Below, in pieces: positions 6,104 to 12,433 of a stretch of DNA of 12,433 bases (positions are counted from its first letter, which is position 1; each line of letters opens with the position of its first letter). Under the pieces are notes generated by a model, which made no database searches, was not told where the DNA came from, and saw only the letters and a list, made by a program, of their open reading frames with translations. Where the stretch lies: NCBI GenBank assembly GCA_910588875.1, contig CAJURT010000067.1:1-12433 (forward strand), read 5' to 3'. Both the position numbers and the translations under genes were made by a program. Source of the DNA: an uncultured Lachnospiraceae bacterium (GTDB taxonomy: Bacteria; Bacillota; Clostridia; Lachnospirales; Lachnospiraceae).

Positions 6104-7245
6104 ATGAAAGAGACAAGAAGCAAAAAGGATTATGGGGGGAAGGCGTTAATCCCAATATTTGTTTTTCTGGGATTATATCTGGGCTGCGGAACCTATTTCT
6201 CCATAAAAGGAGTGGAGTCCCCGTTTTGGCTGATGCCCCGCTATGTAGCGCTGATGATTGGGATTTTAGTTGCTTTGATCTGCTTTGACAGGAAGGAAAA
6301 ATTTTCGGATAAGGTGGACATCTATTGTAAGGGAGCCGGTGCGTCCGGAGTGATGCTGATGGGAATTATCGTGCTTCTGGCCGGCGGCTTTGCCAGCGCC
6401 ACGGCTGCCATAGGGGGAAAGGATTCTATTGTGAATATTGGAATCCACCTGATACCCACCCAGTTTTTAATACCTGGCATTTTTTTGATCTGCTGCATTA
6501 TTTCCACATGTATCGGAACTTCTATGGGAACTCAGGTTACCATGATTCCGGTGGCGATTGCCCTGGCGCAGGGTGCGGGGCTGAACGTGGGCATGGCCGG
6601 TGCGGCAGCGATTGCGGGAGCCTATTTTGGGGATAATCTTTCCATGATTTCCGATACCACAATCATTGCGACGAAGGGGGTGGGAGCGGAGATGAAGGAT
6701 AAATTTATTATGAATTTTAAGTCGGATTTTTTGAGTGGGCGCAGGCAGTGGGCTCGGGGATGGAGGATATGTTCTGGCTTGCTGTTTTTGCCATGATGGT
6801 TTCCGGAATGATGGAGTTGGTCCGCCACTATGGGGGCATTCAGTGGCTGGTGGACACTGCCATGAAATTCATAAGGAGCAGAAAAAGCTGTCAGTATGTG
6901 ATCGGTCTGCTCTCAATGGCGATATCCGGAACCACACTGAACAATCCGGTGGCCTGTCTGATCAGCGCTCCGATAGCAAAGGAGTTGGGGAATGAGTACA
7001 AGATTGCTCCAAAACGCATGGCGTCTCTGCTGGATATTTTTTCCTGTGCCATATTGATGGTAGTTCCCCATGACAGCGGATGCCTGCTGGTTCAGCAATA
7101 TGGCGGCTGTTCTTATTTGGATATTATCCGATATGCGTTTTATCCCGTGCTTCTGCTTCTGTTTACCTGTGTCACCATCCAGTGCGGACTTTTGATGACA
7201 AAGGAAGAAAAGGCGGCCGTGGCTGCTGAGAAGGCAAAAGGGTAA
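6104..7245 (+). pseudogene. NhaC-family Na+/H+ antiporter, frameshifted with an internal deletion
   Basis: The first part (6104 to about 6720) encodes the start of an NhaC-type antiporter with several membrane helices and the conserved 'GTSMGTQVTMIPVAIAL' and 'GAYFGDNLSMISDTTIIATKG' blocks. It then runs into a non-homologous tail in its frame. The remainder (about 6721-7245), one frame away, resumes with 'VGFFEWAQAVGSGMEDMFW' and continues to a normal-looking C-terminus ('TTLNNPVACLISAPIAKE'). The sum is about 380 residues, whereas NhaC proteins are usually about 430-480. I infer that the segment expected after 'KDKFIMNFK' (two to three helices) was lost by an out-of-frame deletion near 6718-6722. 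The start at 6104 follows AAGGAGAAGG (6088-6097). Homologues exchange Na+ and H+, or couple export of small organic acids. This copy is very probably inactive. Confidence 0.85.
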
Positions 7246-7260
7246 ATTCAATTCCACACG

Positions 7261-7728
7261 ATGATCAATCATGTCGATCAGAAGCCTGTCAGACGCCGCA
7301 TAGTCCTTCTGCGGTTGGACCGCCATTATAATTTTGACAATCCCTTAAGTATTGCAGCGGCCCAGGCAGCTTACGAGAAGGGGGAGACCTGGCTGGAGGA
7401 ACTGCGAATCTATCTGGATGAGAATTTCCGGTTTGTGGGGGAATACCTGGCAGAGCATCTTCCCAGGGCGAAGTACCAGATATCGGAGGCAACCTACCTG
7501 GCCTGGGTGGATTTGAATGAGTATTTTGAGCCGGATGAGAAGCTGCCGCTGTTCTTTGCCTACAAGGCAGGGGTTCTCCTGGAAGGGGGAAACATGTTTG
7601 TGCAGAATTCCGATGGCTTTATCCGCCTGAATCTGGCGTGCCCGAAGGCTACGGTGGAGGAAGGGCTTAAGAGGATTTGCGAGGCGGTGAATACGAAGCA
7701 TACGGGGAAGTATCTGGGGGAGGAGTAA
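7261..7728 (+). pseudogene. MalY/PatB-family C-S lyase, C-terminal remnant
   Basis: From 'NFDNPLSIAAAQAAYEKGETWLEEL' (about 7331) to the stop, the sequence reads as the C-terminal third of a MalY/PatB-type PLP enzyme (cystathionine beta-lyase-like), with the characteristic 'ISEATYLAWVDL', 'AGVLLEGGNMF' and 'GFIRLNLACP' blocks. That makes about 130 of the usual 390 residues. The PLP-binding lysine and all of the N-terminal domain are missing, and no homologous sequence precedes it. The bases 7246-7330 between the antiporter stop and this remnant show no related protein. The fragment is likely a leftover of a deletion that removed the gene's 5' two thirds. Its former product would have cleaved C-S bonds to give 2-aminoacrylate. 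Confidence 0.82.
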
Positions 7729-7760
7729 ATTGGCTGGCTTTTAAGGGCGTGTGAGGGTAC

Positions 7761-7886
7761 GCCTTGGAGGAAGGAGGGGGACCGCATACAGCCAGTCGGG
7801 ATTTTTTCCCGTTTCGGGATTAAGAATCCCTGCAAAAGTCAAAAATCCTGACTGGCTGTACGTGGTCCCCCTCCTTCCTCCAAGGC
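7761..7886. repeat. 46-bp inverted repeat forming a long hairpin
   Basis: Positions 7761-7806 and 7841-7886 are inverted copies matching at 43 of 46 positions. Two of the three differences would still pair as G-U in plus-strand RNA. The 34-nt loop itself holds a small hairpin (GGGATT-AAG-AATCCC). No T-tract follows the right arm, so it is not a normal terminator. Each arm contains a purine-rich AAGGAGGGGG-like stretch or its complement. No transposase is present; a miniature mobile element or an mRNA-stabilising/processing hairpin is possible. Confidence 0.85.
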
Positions 7887-7914
7887 TGAATATACCAAAG
7901 AGATAAAGGGTGCA

Positions 7915-7943
7915 TAGACAAGGGGATGTAAAAAAATTTAAAT
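7915..7943 (+). promoter_or_regulatory. Possible promoter of the amidohydrolase operon
   Basis: TAGACA (7915-7920) and TTAAAT (7938-7943) are 17 bp apart, 24 bp before the start codon. Both boxes are imperfect, so the assignment is weak; the surrounding AT-richness supports it slightly. Confidence 0.3.
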
Positions 7944-7966
7944 AAAAGCAAACGAAAGGAGAGAGT

Positions 7967-9151
7967 ATGAAACTTTCAGAGATCAGGCAATTGGCCGTAG
8001 GGTGTCAGGACTATATGGTGGAGATGCGCAGGGAGTTTCACCGGCATCCGGAACTTTCCGGGGAGGAATTTAAGACCCGGGAGGTTTTGGTGAGGGAGAT
8101 CGAGGGCATGGGGGTTCCTTATAAGCTGCTGCCGGGTACAGGGATTATCGCCATCATTCAGGGTGGGAAGCCGGGGAAGCACCGGGTTATCCGGGCGGAC
8201 ATTGACGGGCTTCCGGTGATGGAGGAGGCCTGCAATCTGAAGCAGCCCAAGGCTTGCGTGTCTGAGGTTGAGGGGAAATGCCATGCCTGCGGACATGATG
8301 CCCATATGGCGGTGCTTTTGGGGACTATGAAGGTGCTGCTGGAGATGAAGGAGGAGATTGAGGGTACGGTCTATTGCTGCTTTGAGGAGGGGGAGGAGAC
8401 CAACTGTGGGATTAAGACCATGCTGGAAATGCTGGAGGAGTATCCCATTGACGAGTGTTTTGCCCTCCATGTGTACAGCGGGCTGGATGCGGGGAAGGTG
8501 AATATTGTCCCTGGTCCCCGGATGGCGGGTACCGTGGGAATCGGTTTCCATGTAAAGGGGAAGGCGGGGCATGGTTCCCGGCCGGACCAGGCGGCCAATC
8601 CTATCGTGCCGGCGGCTCACATTGTTACCCAGATTGATTCGGCATTTTTAAATCAGATCGATGCGGAGGAGACGGTTACGCTGGGGCTTTGCGTGTTCCA
8701 GGCCGGGGAGACCACCAATGTGATTCCGGAGGATGCCTATATCGGAGGTACGGCCCGGTACTTCAACAAGGGAGAGGGAGAAAAGGCCTTAAGAATTATT
8801 AACATGGTAGCGGAGAATACGGCGGTGTGCCACAAGTGCAGCATTGAATTTGCAGAGAGGAATAAGATCAGCCTTCTGCCGGTGGTGAATGATGCGGGGG
8901 TTGCCCTGAGAACTCAGGAAATGACCGGGGAAATCTGCGGCGCGGATGTGCTTTCTGACTGTGACCGCTGGTATGCTTCCGAGTGCTACAGCATGTATCT
9001 GGAAAAGTATCCGGGGGCTCTGGGATTTCTGGGAATCCGCAATGAGGAGTATGGCAGCGGCGCAGCCCATCATAACGGGAAGTTTGATATCGATGAGTCG
9101 GCCCTGTCGCTGGGCGTCTGTGCAGAGGTCGGGTTTGTACTGAGTAAGTAA
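7967..9151 (+). CDS. M20D-family amidohydrolase (N-acyl amino acid hydrolase)
   Basis: This 394-aa metalloenzyme matches the M20D group (hippurate hydrolase, IAA-amino acid hydrolase, AbgB-like), which release a free amino acid from N-acyl or N-aroyl conjugates in the cytoplasm. Visible motifs are RADIDGLPV (76-84), CHACGHDAH (105-113, metal ligands C108 and H110), FEEGEE (139-144), H168 in 'ALHVYSG', H202 in 'GHGSRPDQAANP' of the lid domain, and the C-terminal HHNGKFDID (368-376). All metal positions are kept and the length is normal, so it should be active. The start at 7967 follows AAAGGAGAG. It lies behind the PatB remnant and ahead of a YfcC-type carrier, an order that suggests uptake followed by deacylation. 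The substrate is not determined; a cysteine conjugate would fit the neighbours but is inferred. Confidence 0.9.
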   Translation: MKLSEIRQLAVGCQDYMVEMRREFHRHPELSGEEFKTREVLVREIEGMGVPYKLLPGTGIIAIIQGGKPGKHRVIRADIDGLPVMEEACNLKQPKACVSEVEGKCHACGHDAHMAVLLGTMKVLLEMKEEIEGTVYCCFEEGEETNCGIKTMLEMLEEYPIDECFALHVYSGLDAGKVNIVPGPRMAGTVGIGFHVKGKAGHGSRPDQAANPIVPAAHIVTQIDSAFLNQIDAEETVTLGLCVFQAGETTNVIPEDAYIGGTARYFNKGEGEKALRIINMVAENTAVCHKCSIEFAERNKISLLPVVNDAGVALRTQEMTGEICGADVLSDCDRWYASECYSMYLEKYPGALGFLGIRNEEYGSGAAHHNGKFDIDESALSLGVCAEVGFVLSK

Positions 9152-9154
9152 TAA

Positions 9155-9206
9155 TTCCTGCGTGCTTTCGGGGGAGCAGGAAAACGCGGATTGGGGCGTT
9201 TCCTGC
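9155..9206 (+). promoter_or_regulatory. Alternative hairpins in the leader of the carrier gene
   Basis: TTCCTGC occurs twice (9155-9161 and 9200-9206), and GCAGGAA (9176-9182) between them can pair with either. The first choice gives a 7-bp stem; the second extends to about 11 bp with one bulge (9176-9187 with 9196-9206). Such exclusive pairings occur in attenuators, but no T-tract follows, so mRNA processing or stability is equally possible. Confidence 0.35.
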
Positions 9207-9264
9207 GCCGGAGGCTCTTGGAACCGGAGGATGAAAAAACTTTCAAGATAAGTGAGGAAAAGCA

Positions 9265-10671
9265 ATGGAGAAGAAAAAGGCGTTTAAGATGCCGCATTTA
9301 CTGTGGATTATGTTTGGGATTATCCTGGTGTCCTGCCTGGCCACCTATCTGATTCCTGCCGGACAGTTCGCCACCAATGAGGCGGGGGAGATCATGGGGA
9401 CGGAATTTGAGTTCCTGGGCCATCAGACGCCGGTGAATCCCTGGGATGCCCTGATGCTGATGAAGTCGGGCATGGTGGGGGCTGCCACCATTATGTTTGT
9501 GGTTATGGTGTCGGGTGCCAACATCAATGTGGTGCTGGAGACCGGTGTGATGGATGATCTGATGAACTGGGGCGTTTATAAGCTGAAGGACAAGGGAGCC
9601 GGGATCCTGATTGCCATGATGATGATTCTGATGGCCTATCTGGGCGGCTTCGGAGGAACGGATGCATTGATTGCTGTGGTTCCCATCGGTGTTCTGTTTG
9701 CCAAGAAGCTGAAGCTGGATCCCATCTGTGCCCTGGGAGTGACTACCTTTGCCTCCCTGATCGGCTTTGGCACAGGCCCGGCCCAGCAGGCCACCACCCA
9801 GATGCTCATGGGGGTGATTCCCTACTCGGCCTTTTTCACCAGGCTGGTGATCATGAACTTTTTCCTGGCAGTGGCTATCTTTATGGTTTTGCGTTATGTA
9901 AAGAAGATTCAGAAAAATCCCTAGGCCTCTCTGATGTATGCGGACGGGTGGAGACCGGATGGGGCCGGTGTGGACGCAAAGGATGCCCAGGTGCTGAAAA
10001 AGGTGGAGATGAACTGGAGAAAGATTGCGGTTATCGTGATTTTTGTCCTCCAGTATGTGGTGATTGCCATGTATCCTCTCCTGGGCGGCGACAGCAATCT
10101 GACCTTTGACTTTATGATTGCCATTATGCTGTGCACCATGATGATCGTGGGATTTATCGGCGGCATGAGCCCCGAGAAGCTGGGGCAGACCTTTGCCAAG
10201 GGGCTTGGCTCCATGGCGTTTGTAGCCTTTGTCATCGGTCTGGCCAAGGTGATCTCCCTGGTGCTGGGAAATGGAAACGTGATTCACACCATTGTGTATG
10301 TGCTGACCAAGCCATTGCTCACCCTTCCCCGGTCAGTTTCCAGCATTGGCCTGACCTTGATTGTGTCGATTATTAATCCGCTGATTCCCTCAGCCACCTC
10401 CAAGGCCGCGATTCTGGTGCCGATCATGAAGCCGGTGGCAGAGGCTCTGGGAATGCAGCTGAACCTGGCAGTGGTTGCCTACCAGATGGGCGACAGCTTT
10501 ACCAACCTGCTTTCCCCGCTGTTGGGATGGATGATCGGTTCTTGTGCCATGGCGGATGTTCCCTTTGCCAAATGGTTCCGGTGGGTACTGCCCAAGGTGC
10601 TGATCTTGATTGCCCTGGCCTGCGTGATCGTATTTTTGCTGACCGTGACCGGCTGGTCGGGAGTGATTTGA
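9265..10671 (+). pseudogene. YfcC-family carrier interrupted by one in-frame TAG
   Basis: Both halves lie in the same frame and together make a 468-codon YfcC/DcuC-superfamily membrane carrier (usual length about 460-480), broken only by TAG at 9922-9924. The first half has 'PHLLWIMFGIILVSCLATYLIPAGQF' and 'GGFGGTDALIAVVPIGVLFAKKL'; the second has 'INPLIPSATSKAAILVPIMKP' and 'YQMGDSFTNLLSPLLGWM'. The reading continues smoothly across the stop (KIQKNP*ASLMYADGW), and GAG or CAG to TAG would explain it. A start for the second half at 9934 has no ribosome site. The start at 9265 follows GAGG (9254-9257). Homologues move amino acids, dicarboxylates or related anions. The lesion falls in the cytoplasmic loop between the two repeats of the fold. 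It is most likely inactive unless the stop is read through. Confidence 0.85.
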
Positions 10672-10708
10672 GGTTCCGTCTGAAGAAGTTGAGAATGAGG
10701 AAAAGAAA

Positions 10709-10987
10709 ATGAAGATTACGATGATTGGCAGCCATTTGTGCCAGGATACGCTGTATGCGATGATGAAGCTGAAGGACCAGGGAGTGGAGATTGAATTTCA
10801 CAATATTTCGGCCAGCTTTCCCTGTCTGAAAGAGTTTTTGAAGCTGCGGGAAAATGACCCGATGTTTGAGCCGGTTAAGGCGGCGGACGGGATTGGGATG
10901 CCGGTGTTTATCTTCGAGGACGGAACGAGGACGCTGGATTTGGCGGAGGTTCTGGCGATGCATCCGGACAATCTTAACGGCCGTTAA
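10709..10987 (+). CDS. Small glutaredoxin-like (thioredoxin-fold) protein
   Basis: This 92-aa protein has the beta-alpha start 'MKITMIGSHLCQDTLYAMMKL', a single cysteine (C11) where thioredoxin-fold proteins carry their active site, and 'GIGMPVFIFEDG', whose proline fits the cis-proline of that fold. The partner cysteine of a CxxC is absent (C-Q-D-T), so any redox role would be of the monothiol type. A second cysteine, in 'FPCLKEFL', is remote. It resembles small glutaredoxin-related proteins of Lachnospiraceae, recognised by pattern only. It begins 37 bp after the carrier gene and follows GAGG (10697-10700), so it is probably in the same operon, with RidA downstream. A shortened relative lies at 11545. 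It could reduce mixed disulfides or thiols released by the C-S lyase step, but this is inferred. Confidence 0.7.
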   Translation: MKITMIGSHLCQDTLYAMMKLKDQGVEIEFHNISASFPCLKEFLKLRENDPMFEPVKAADGIGMPVFIFEDGTRTLDLAEVLAMHPDNLNGR

Positions 10988-11098
10988 GATATGAGGGCGG
11001 AAAGGAAGCTTGGGTAAGGAACGCTTCTAAAAGAAAACGGAAGCGGAAACAAAAATTTCTTAAAGGAACATAGAACAACAAAAAAGGAGGATTTCAAA

Positions 11099-11467
11099 AT
11101 GAAGGTTATCAACACAACAAAGGCACCAGGAGCAATCGGCCCCTACTCTCAGGGCTTTGAGGTTAACGGGATTGTCTACACATCCGGCCAGATTCCGGTG
11201 AATCCGGAGAATGGTGAGGTCCCGGAGGGAATTGCGGCTCAGGCGGAGCAAAGCTGTAAAAATGTGGGAGCGATTCTAAAGGAGGCCGGGAGCGGCTTTG
11301 AGAAGGTCTTTAAGACCACCTGTTTCCTGGCGGATATGGGAGATTTTGCGGCTTTCAATGAGGTGTATGCCAAGTATTTTGTTTCCAAGCCGGCCAGAAG
11401 CTGTGTAGCGGTGAAGACCCTGCCCAAGGGTGTGCTGTGCGAGATTGAGGCGACAGCAGAAAAGTAA
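11099..11467 (+). CDS. ridA: RidA family 2-iminobutanoate/2-iminopropanoate deaminase
   Basis: This 122-aa protein is a full-length member of the YjgF/YER057c/UK114 family. It hydrolyses the reactive imines derived from 2-aminoacrylate and 2-aminocrotonate, products of PLP enzymes acting on serine, cysteine and threonine. The signature residues are present: 'APGAIGPYSQG', 'VYTSGQIPVNP', the substrate-binding arginine in 'PARSCVAVKTLPKG', and glutamate in 'CEIEATAEK'. The protein should form a cytoplasmic trimer. The start at 11099 follows a strong AAAGGAGG site. It is the last intact gene of the locus. Because a desulfhydrase and a C-S lyase remnant lie nearby and both make aminoacrylate, local pairing with that chemistry is plausible. 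A GC-rich hairpin (11493-11499 with 11521-11527) and then a terminator at 11618 follow. Confidence 0.93.
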   Translation: MKVINTTKAPGAIGPYSQGFEVNGIVYTSGQIPVNPENGEVPEGIAAQAEQSCKNVGAILKEAGSGFEKVFKTTCFLADMGDFAAFNEVYAKYFVSKPARSCVAVKTLPKGVLCEIEATAEK

Positions 11468-11544
11468 TCGATTTAAAAGGAATTCAGAAAGGGGCCAGGT
11501 TTGCTGTACATGAGGGCGGGCCTGGCCTTGCTGGAGGAAAGCTT

Positions 11545-11667
11545 ATGAAGCTTATAGTAATCGGAAGCCATCTTTGCCAGCATACATGTCTAAAGGGACA
11601 AACTTTGATACAAAATAAGCCTTCCATTCCGGAGGGCTATTTTTCTGAAAGTCTTGAAAAAGCCTGA
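11545..11667 (+). pseudogene. Truncated duplicate of the glutaredoxin-like gene
   Basis: A 40-codon frame begins MKLIVIGSHLCQHT, closely matching the MKITMIGSHLCQDT start of the gene at 10709, and has a good ribosome site (GGAGGAAA, 11533-11540). After about 14 residues the match fades; only 'LKGQ' may correspond to 'LKDQG' after a short deletion. The remainder runs through a transcription terminator. This is a broken paralogue, truncated by deletion or by insertion of the neighbouring element. Confidence 0.65.
11618..11645 (+). terminator. Terminator at the end of the amidohydrolase-RidA locus
   Basis: AGCCTTCC (11618-11625) pairs with GGAGGGCT (11631-11638), including one G-U pair, across a 5-nt loop, followed by ATTTTT. 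It lies inside the truncated duplicate's frame and probably ends the ridA transcript. Confidence 0.75.
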
Positions 11668-11816
11668 TTCTGCGGGTTTTCTTGGATTTCATTTTTTTCT
11701 ATGTTTTTCGCTGACTTCTCAAATTTCCATGGAATCATGAAGTTCTAAATCATAGGAATTGTATTGTACTGGAAGATGCACACCCCTCGGAGAGTAGCGG
11801 GGACAAAAATCAATAA

Positions 11817-11865
11817 CCGCTAAAAAGTATAATTCTGGCATTAAGCCGTGAGGACATTTTAGCGG
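11817..11865. repeat. Inverted repeat in the gene-poor stretch 11668-11905
   Basis: CCGCTAAAA (11817-11825) and TTTTAGCGG (11857-11865) are perfect 9-bp inverted arms around 31 bp that hold a small GGC-ATTAA-GCC hairpin. On the plus strand ATATTTTT follows, so it could end transcription; it could also be a recombinase site near an element boundary. Upstream, CCCC and GGGG at 11783-11802 can form another short stem. The rest of 11668-11905 holds no gene that I can see. Confidence 0.5.
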
Positions 11866-11905
11866 ATATTTTTATATACGGAATTGCCTTGGAAAATTGT
11901 ATGCA

Positions 11906-11928
11906 CCAAAAACCCCGCCGGAGCGGGG
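11906..11928 (-). terminator. Terminator of the right-edge minus-strand gene
   Basis: Read on the minus strand, CCCCGC and GCGGGG form a 6-bp stem with a 4-nt loop, followed by a TTTTTGG tract. It lies 14 bp beyond the stop at 11943. Confidence 0.8.
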
Positions 11929-11942
11929 CTGGTATTCTTTTT

Positions 11943-12433
11943 TTATGCGGCGGTAAAACCCTGCGCTGCAAGTGCCTCTGTCAATTCTTTATTCTTCTCA
12001 CCACTGAGTGTGCCGTTCCGGTCAATGATGTAGCTGCCGATGGCGAAAGCGTATGTGGGAGCTTTCTGGTATACCGGAGCCGCTCCGATGAAGTCGCCTA
12101 CTGCAGTTGCCAGCTCTTTCCGGCGGGGGCCGGTTACATTGTAGCTGATTTCCATGGTGCTGGCTTCCTTATTGGCTTCGGCTTCCTCTGCCGGTTCAGG
12201 GCTTTCGGTTGCCTGCTCTGGGGTATCCTCTGCAGTTTCCGGTTCAGCTGTGGCTTCCTCCGGCTCTGCCGTTTTCATTATATGCGGTTCTTCTGGAATG
12301 ATGGCCAGTGCCGTTTCCTCCGGTGCCGGGGTTTCGGCGGCTTCTTCCTGCAGGGCTTTCTTCTGCGCTTTGGCGGCTGCCTTTTCTGCGCGGGTTACTT
12401 TCGCCCTCGGCTCCGGGAATGTCTCCGGAAGTA
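11943..12433 (-). CDS. Phage/ICE-type accessory protein, C-terminal part (partial)
   Basis: The frame is open from the window's right edge to the stop at 11943 (about 162 codons visible), so the start lies outside. An ATG at 12278 lacks a ribosome site and falls within the frame, so it is not chosen. The visible protein has a charged, Ala/Glu/Lys-rich segment, then a long Glu/Pro/Ala-rich linker, then a compact C-terminal domain 'ISYNVTGPRRKELATAVGDFIGAAPVYQKAPTYAFAIGSYIIDRNGTLSG'. That domain matches, by recollection, a module seen in 'virulence-related' accessory proteins of prophages and conjugative elements of Clostridia. Its function is unknown. Its opposite orientation and separate terminator mark it as outside the metabolic locus. 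It probably belongs to a mobile element extending to the right. Confidence 0.65.
   Translation of the reverse strand, partial: LPETFPEPRAKVTRAEKAAAKAQKKALQEEAAETPAPEETALAIIPEEPHIMKTAEPEEATAEPETAEDTPEQATESPEPAEEAEANKEASTMEISYNVTGPRRKELATAVGDFIGAAPVYQKAPTYAFAIGSYIIDRNGTLSGEKNKELTEALAAQGFTAA

Noticed and set aside
7761..7886. CRISPR repeat or tandem array
   Set aside because: There are only two arms, in inverted orientation and with no spacer series; no CRISPR-like array is present anywhere in the window.
9925..9960. Independent start of a second carrier subunit at 9934
   Set aside because: No ribosome site precedes the ATG, and the frame and homology continue directly from the upstream half, so a nonsense mutation is the simpler reading.
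9298..10287. Long minus-strand frame of 329 codons opposite the carrier gene
   Set aside because: Its His/Gln/Asn-rich composition is what antisense of a membrane-protein gene gives; the plus-strand frame has clear conserved motifs.
11493..11527. GGCCAGG/CCTGGCC hairpin after ridA as a terminator
   Set aside because: No T-tract follows; the hairpin at 11618-11645 fits much better.

Overview
The window looks like chromosomal DNA from a gut-type Clostridia species, most likely Lachnospiraceae. This rests on strong AGGAGG ribosome sites, roughly 50% GC, palindromic intergenic repeats, and gene families typical of that group (tandem radical SAM proteins, a DUF134-NifX fusion, a YfcC-type carrier, and phage/ICE-type 'VTG..RKEL' domains). 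The organism is inferred from content; no taxonomic marker gene is present.

Left part (1-3000): a palindromic repeat of about 150 bp is followed by a promoter carrying a 13-bp palindrome, then two tandem radical SAM paralogues on the plus strand. A two-domain GNAT-like acyltransferase is convergent with them on the minus strand.

Middle-left (3060-3620) holds the most striking structure. A 64-aa membrane peptide gene on the minus strand has its own promoter -10 box, ribosome site and terminator. A strong plus-strand promoter (TTGACT-N17-TATGAT, extended -10) drives about 110 nt of non-coding sequence that ends at a good terminator lying inside the 3' end of the peptide gene. This convergent, 3'-overlapping layout is that of a type I toxin-antitoxin module (compare TxpA/RatA, BsrG/SR4 and the Clostridioides difficile CD2517.1/RCd8 type). 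A second, partial copy of the palindromic repeat sits just upstream of the toxin-like gene.

Middle (3660-5790): a perfect consensus promoter with an overlapping palindrome drives a DUF134 DNA-binding domain fused to a NifX/NifB-type domain with a His-rich tail. A D-cysteine desulfhydrase/ACC-deaminase family PLP enzyme follows, then a clear terminator.

Right part (6000-11650) is a plus-strand locus with several lesions. It contains a broken NhaC-type antiporter, the C-terminal remnant of a MalY/PatB C-S lyase, a 46-bp inverted repeat, an intact M20D amidohydrolase, a YfcC-family carrier interrupted by one in-frame TAG, an intact small thioredoxin-fold protein, intact RidA and a truncated duplicate of the thioredoxin-fold gene. 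Together these suggest import and deacylation of N-acyl amino acids, possibly cysteine conjugates, followed by PLP-dependent elimination to 2-aminoacrylate, which RidA would detoxify. The pathway is an inference, and it appears to be decaying.

Right edge (11680-12433): a gene-poor AT-rich stretch with an inverted repeat, then the 3' part of a minus-strand gene resembling phage/ICE accessory proteins. This suggests that a mobile element begins there.
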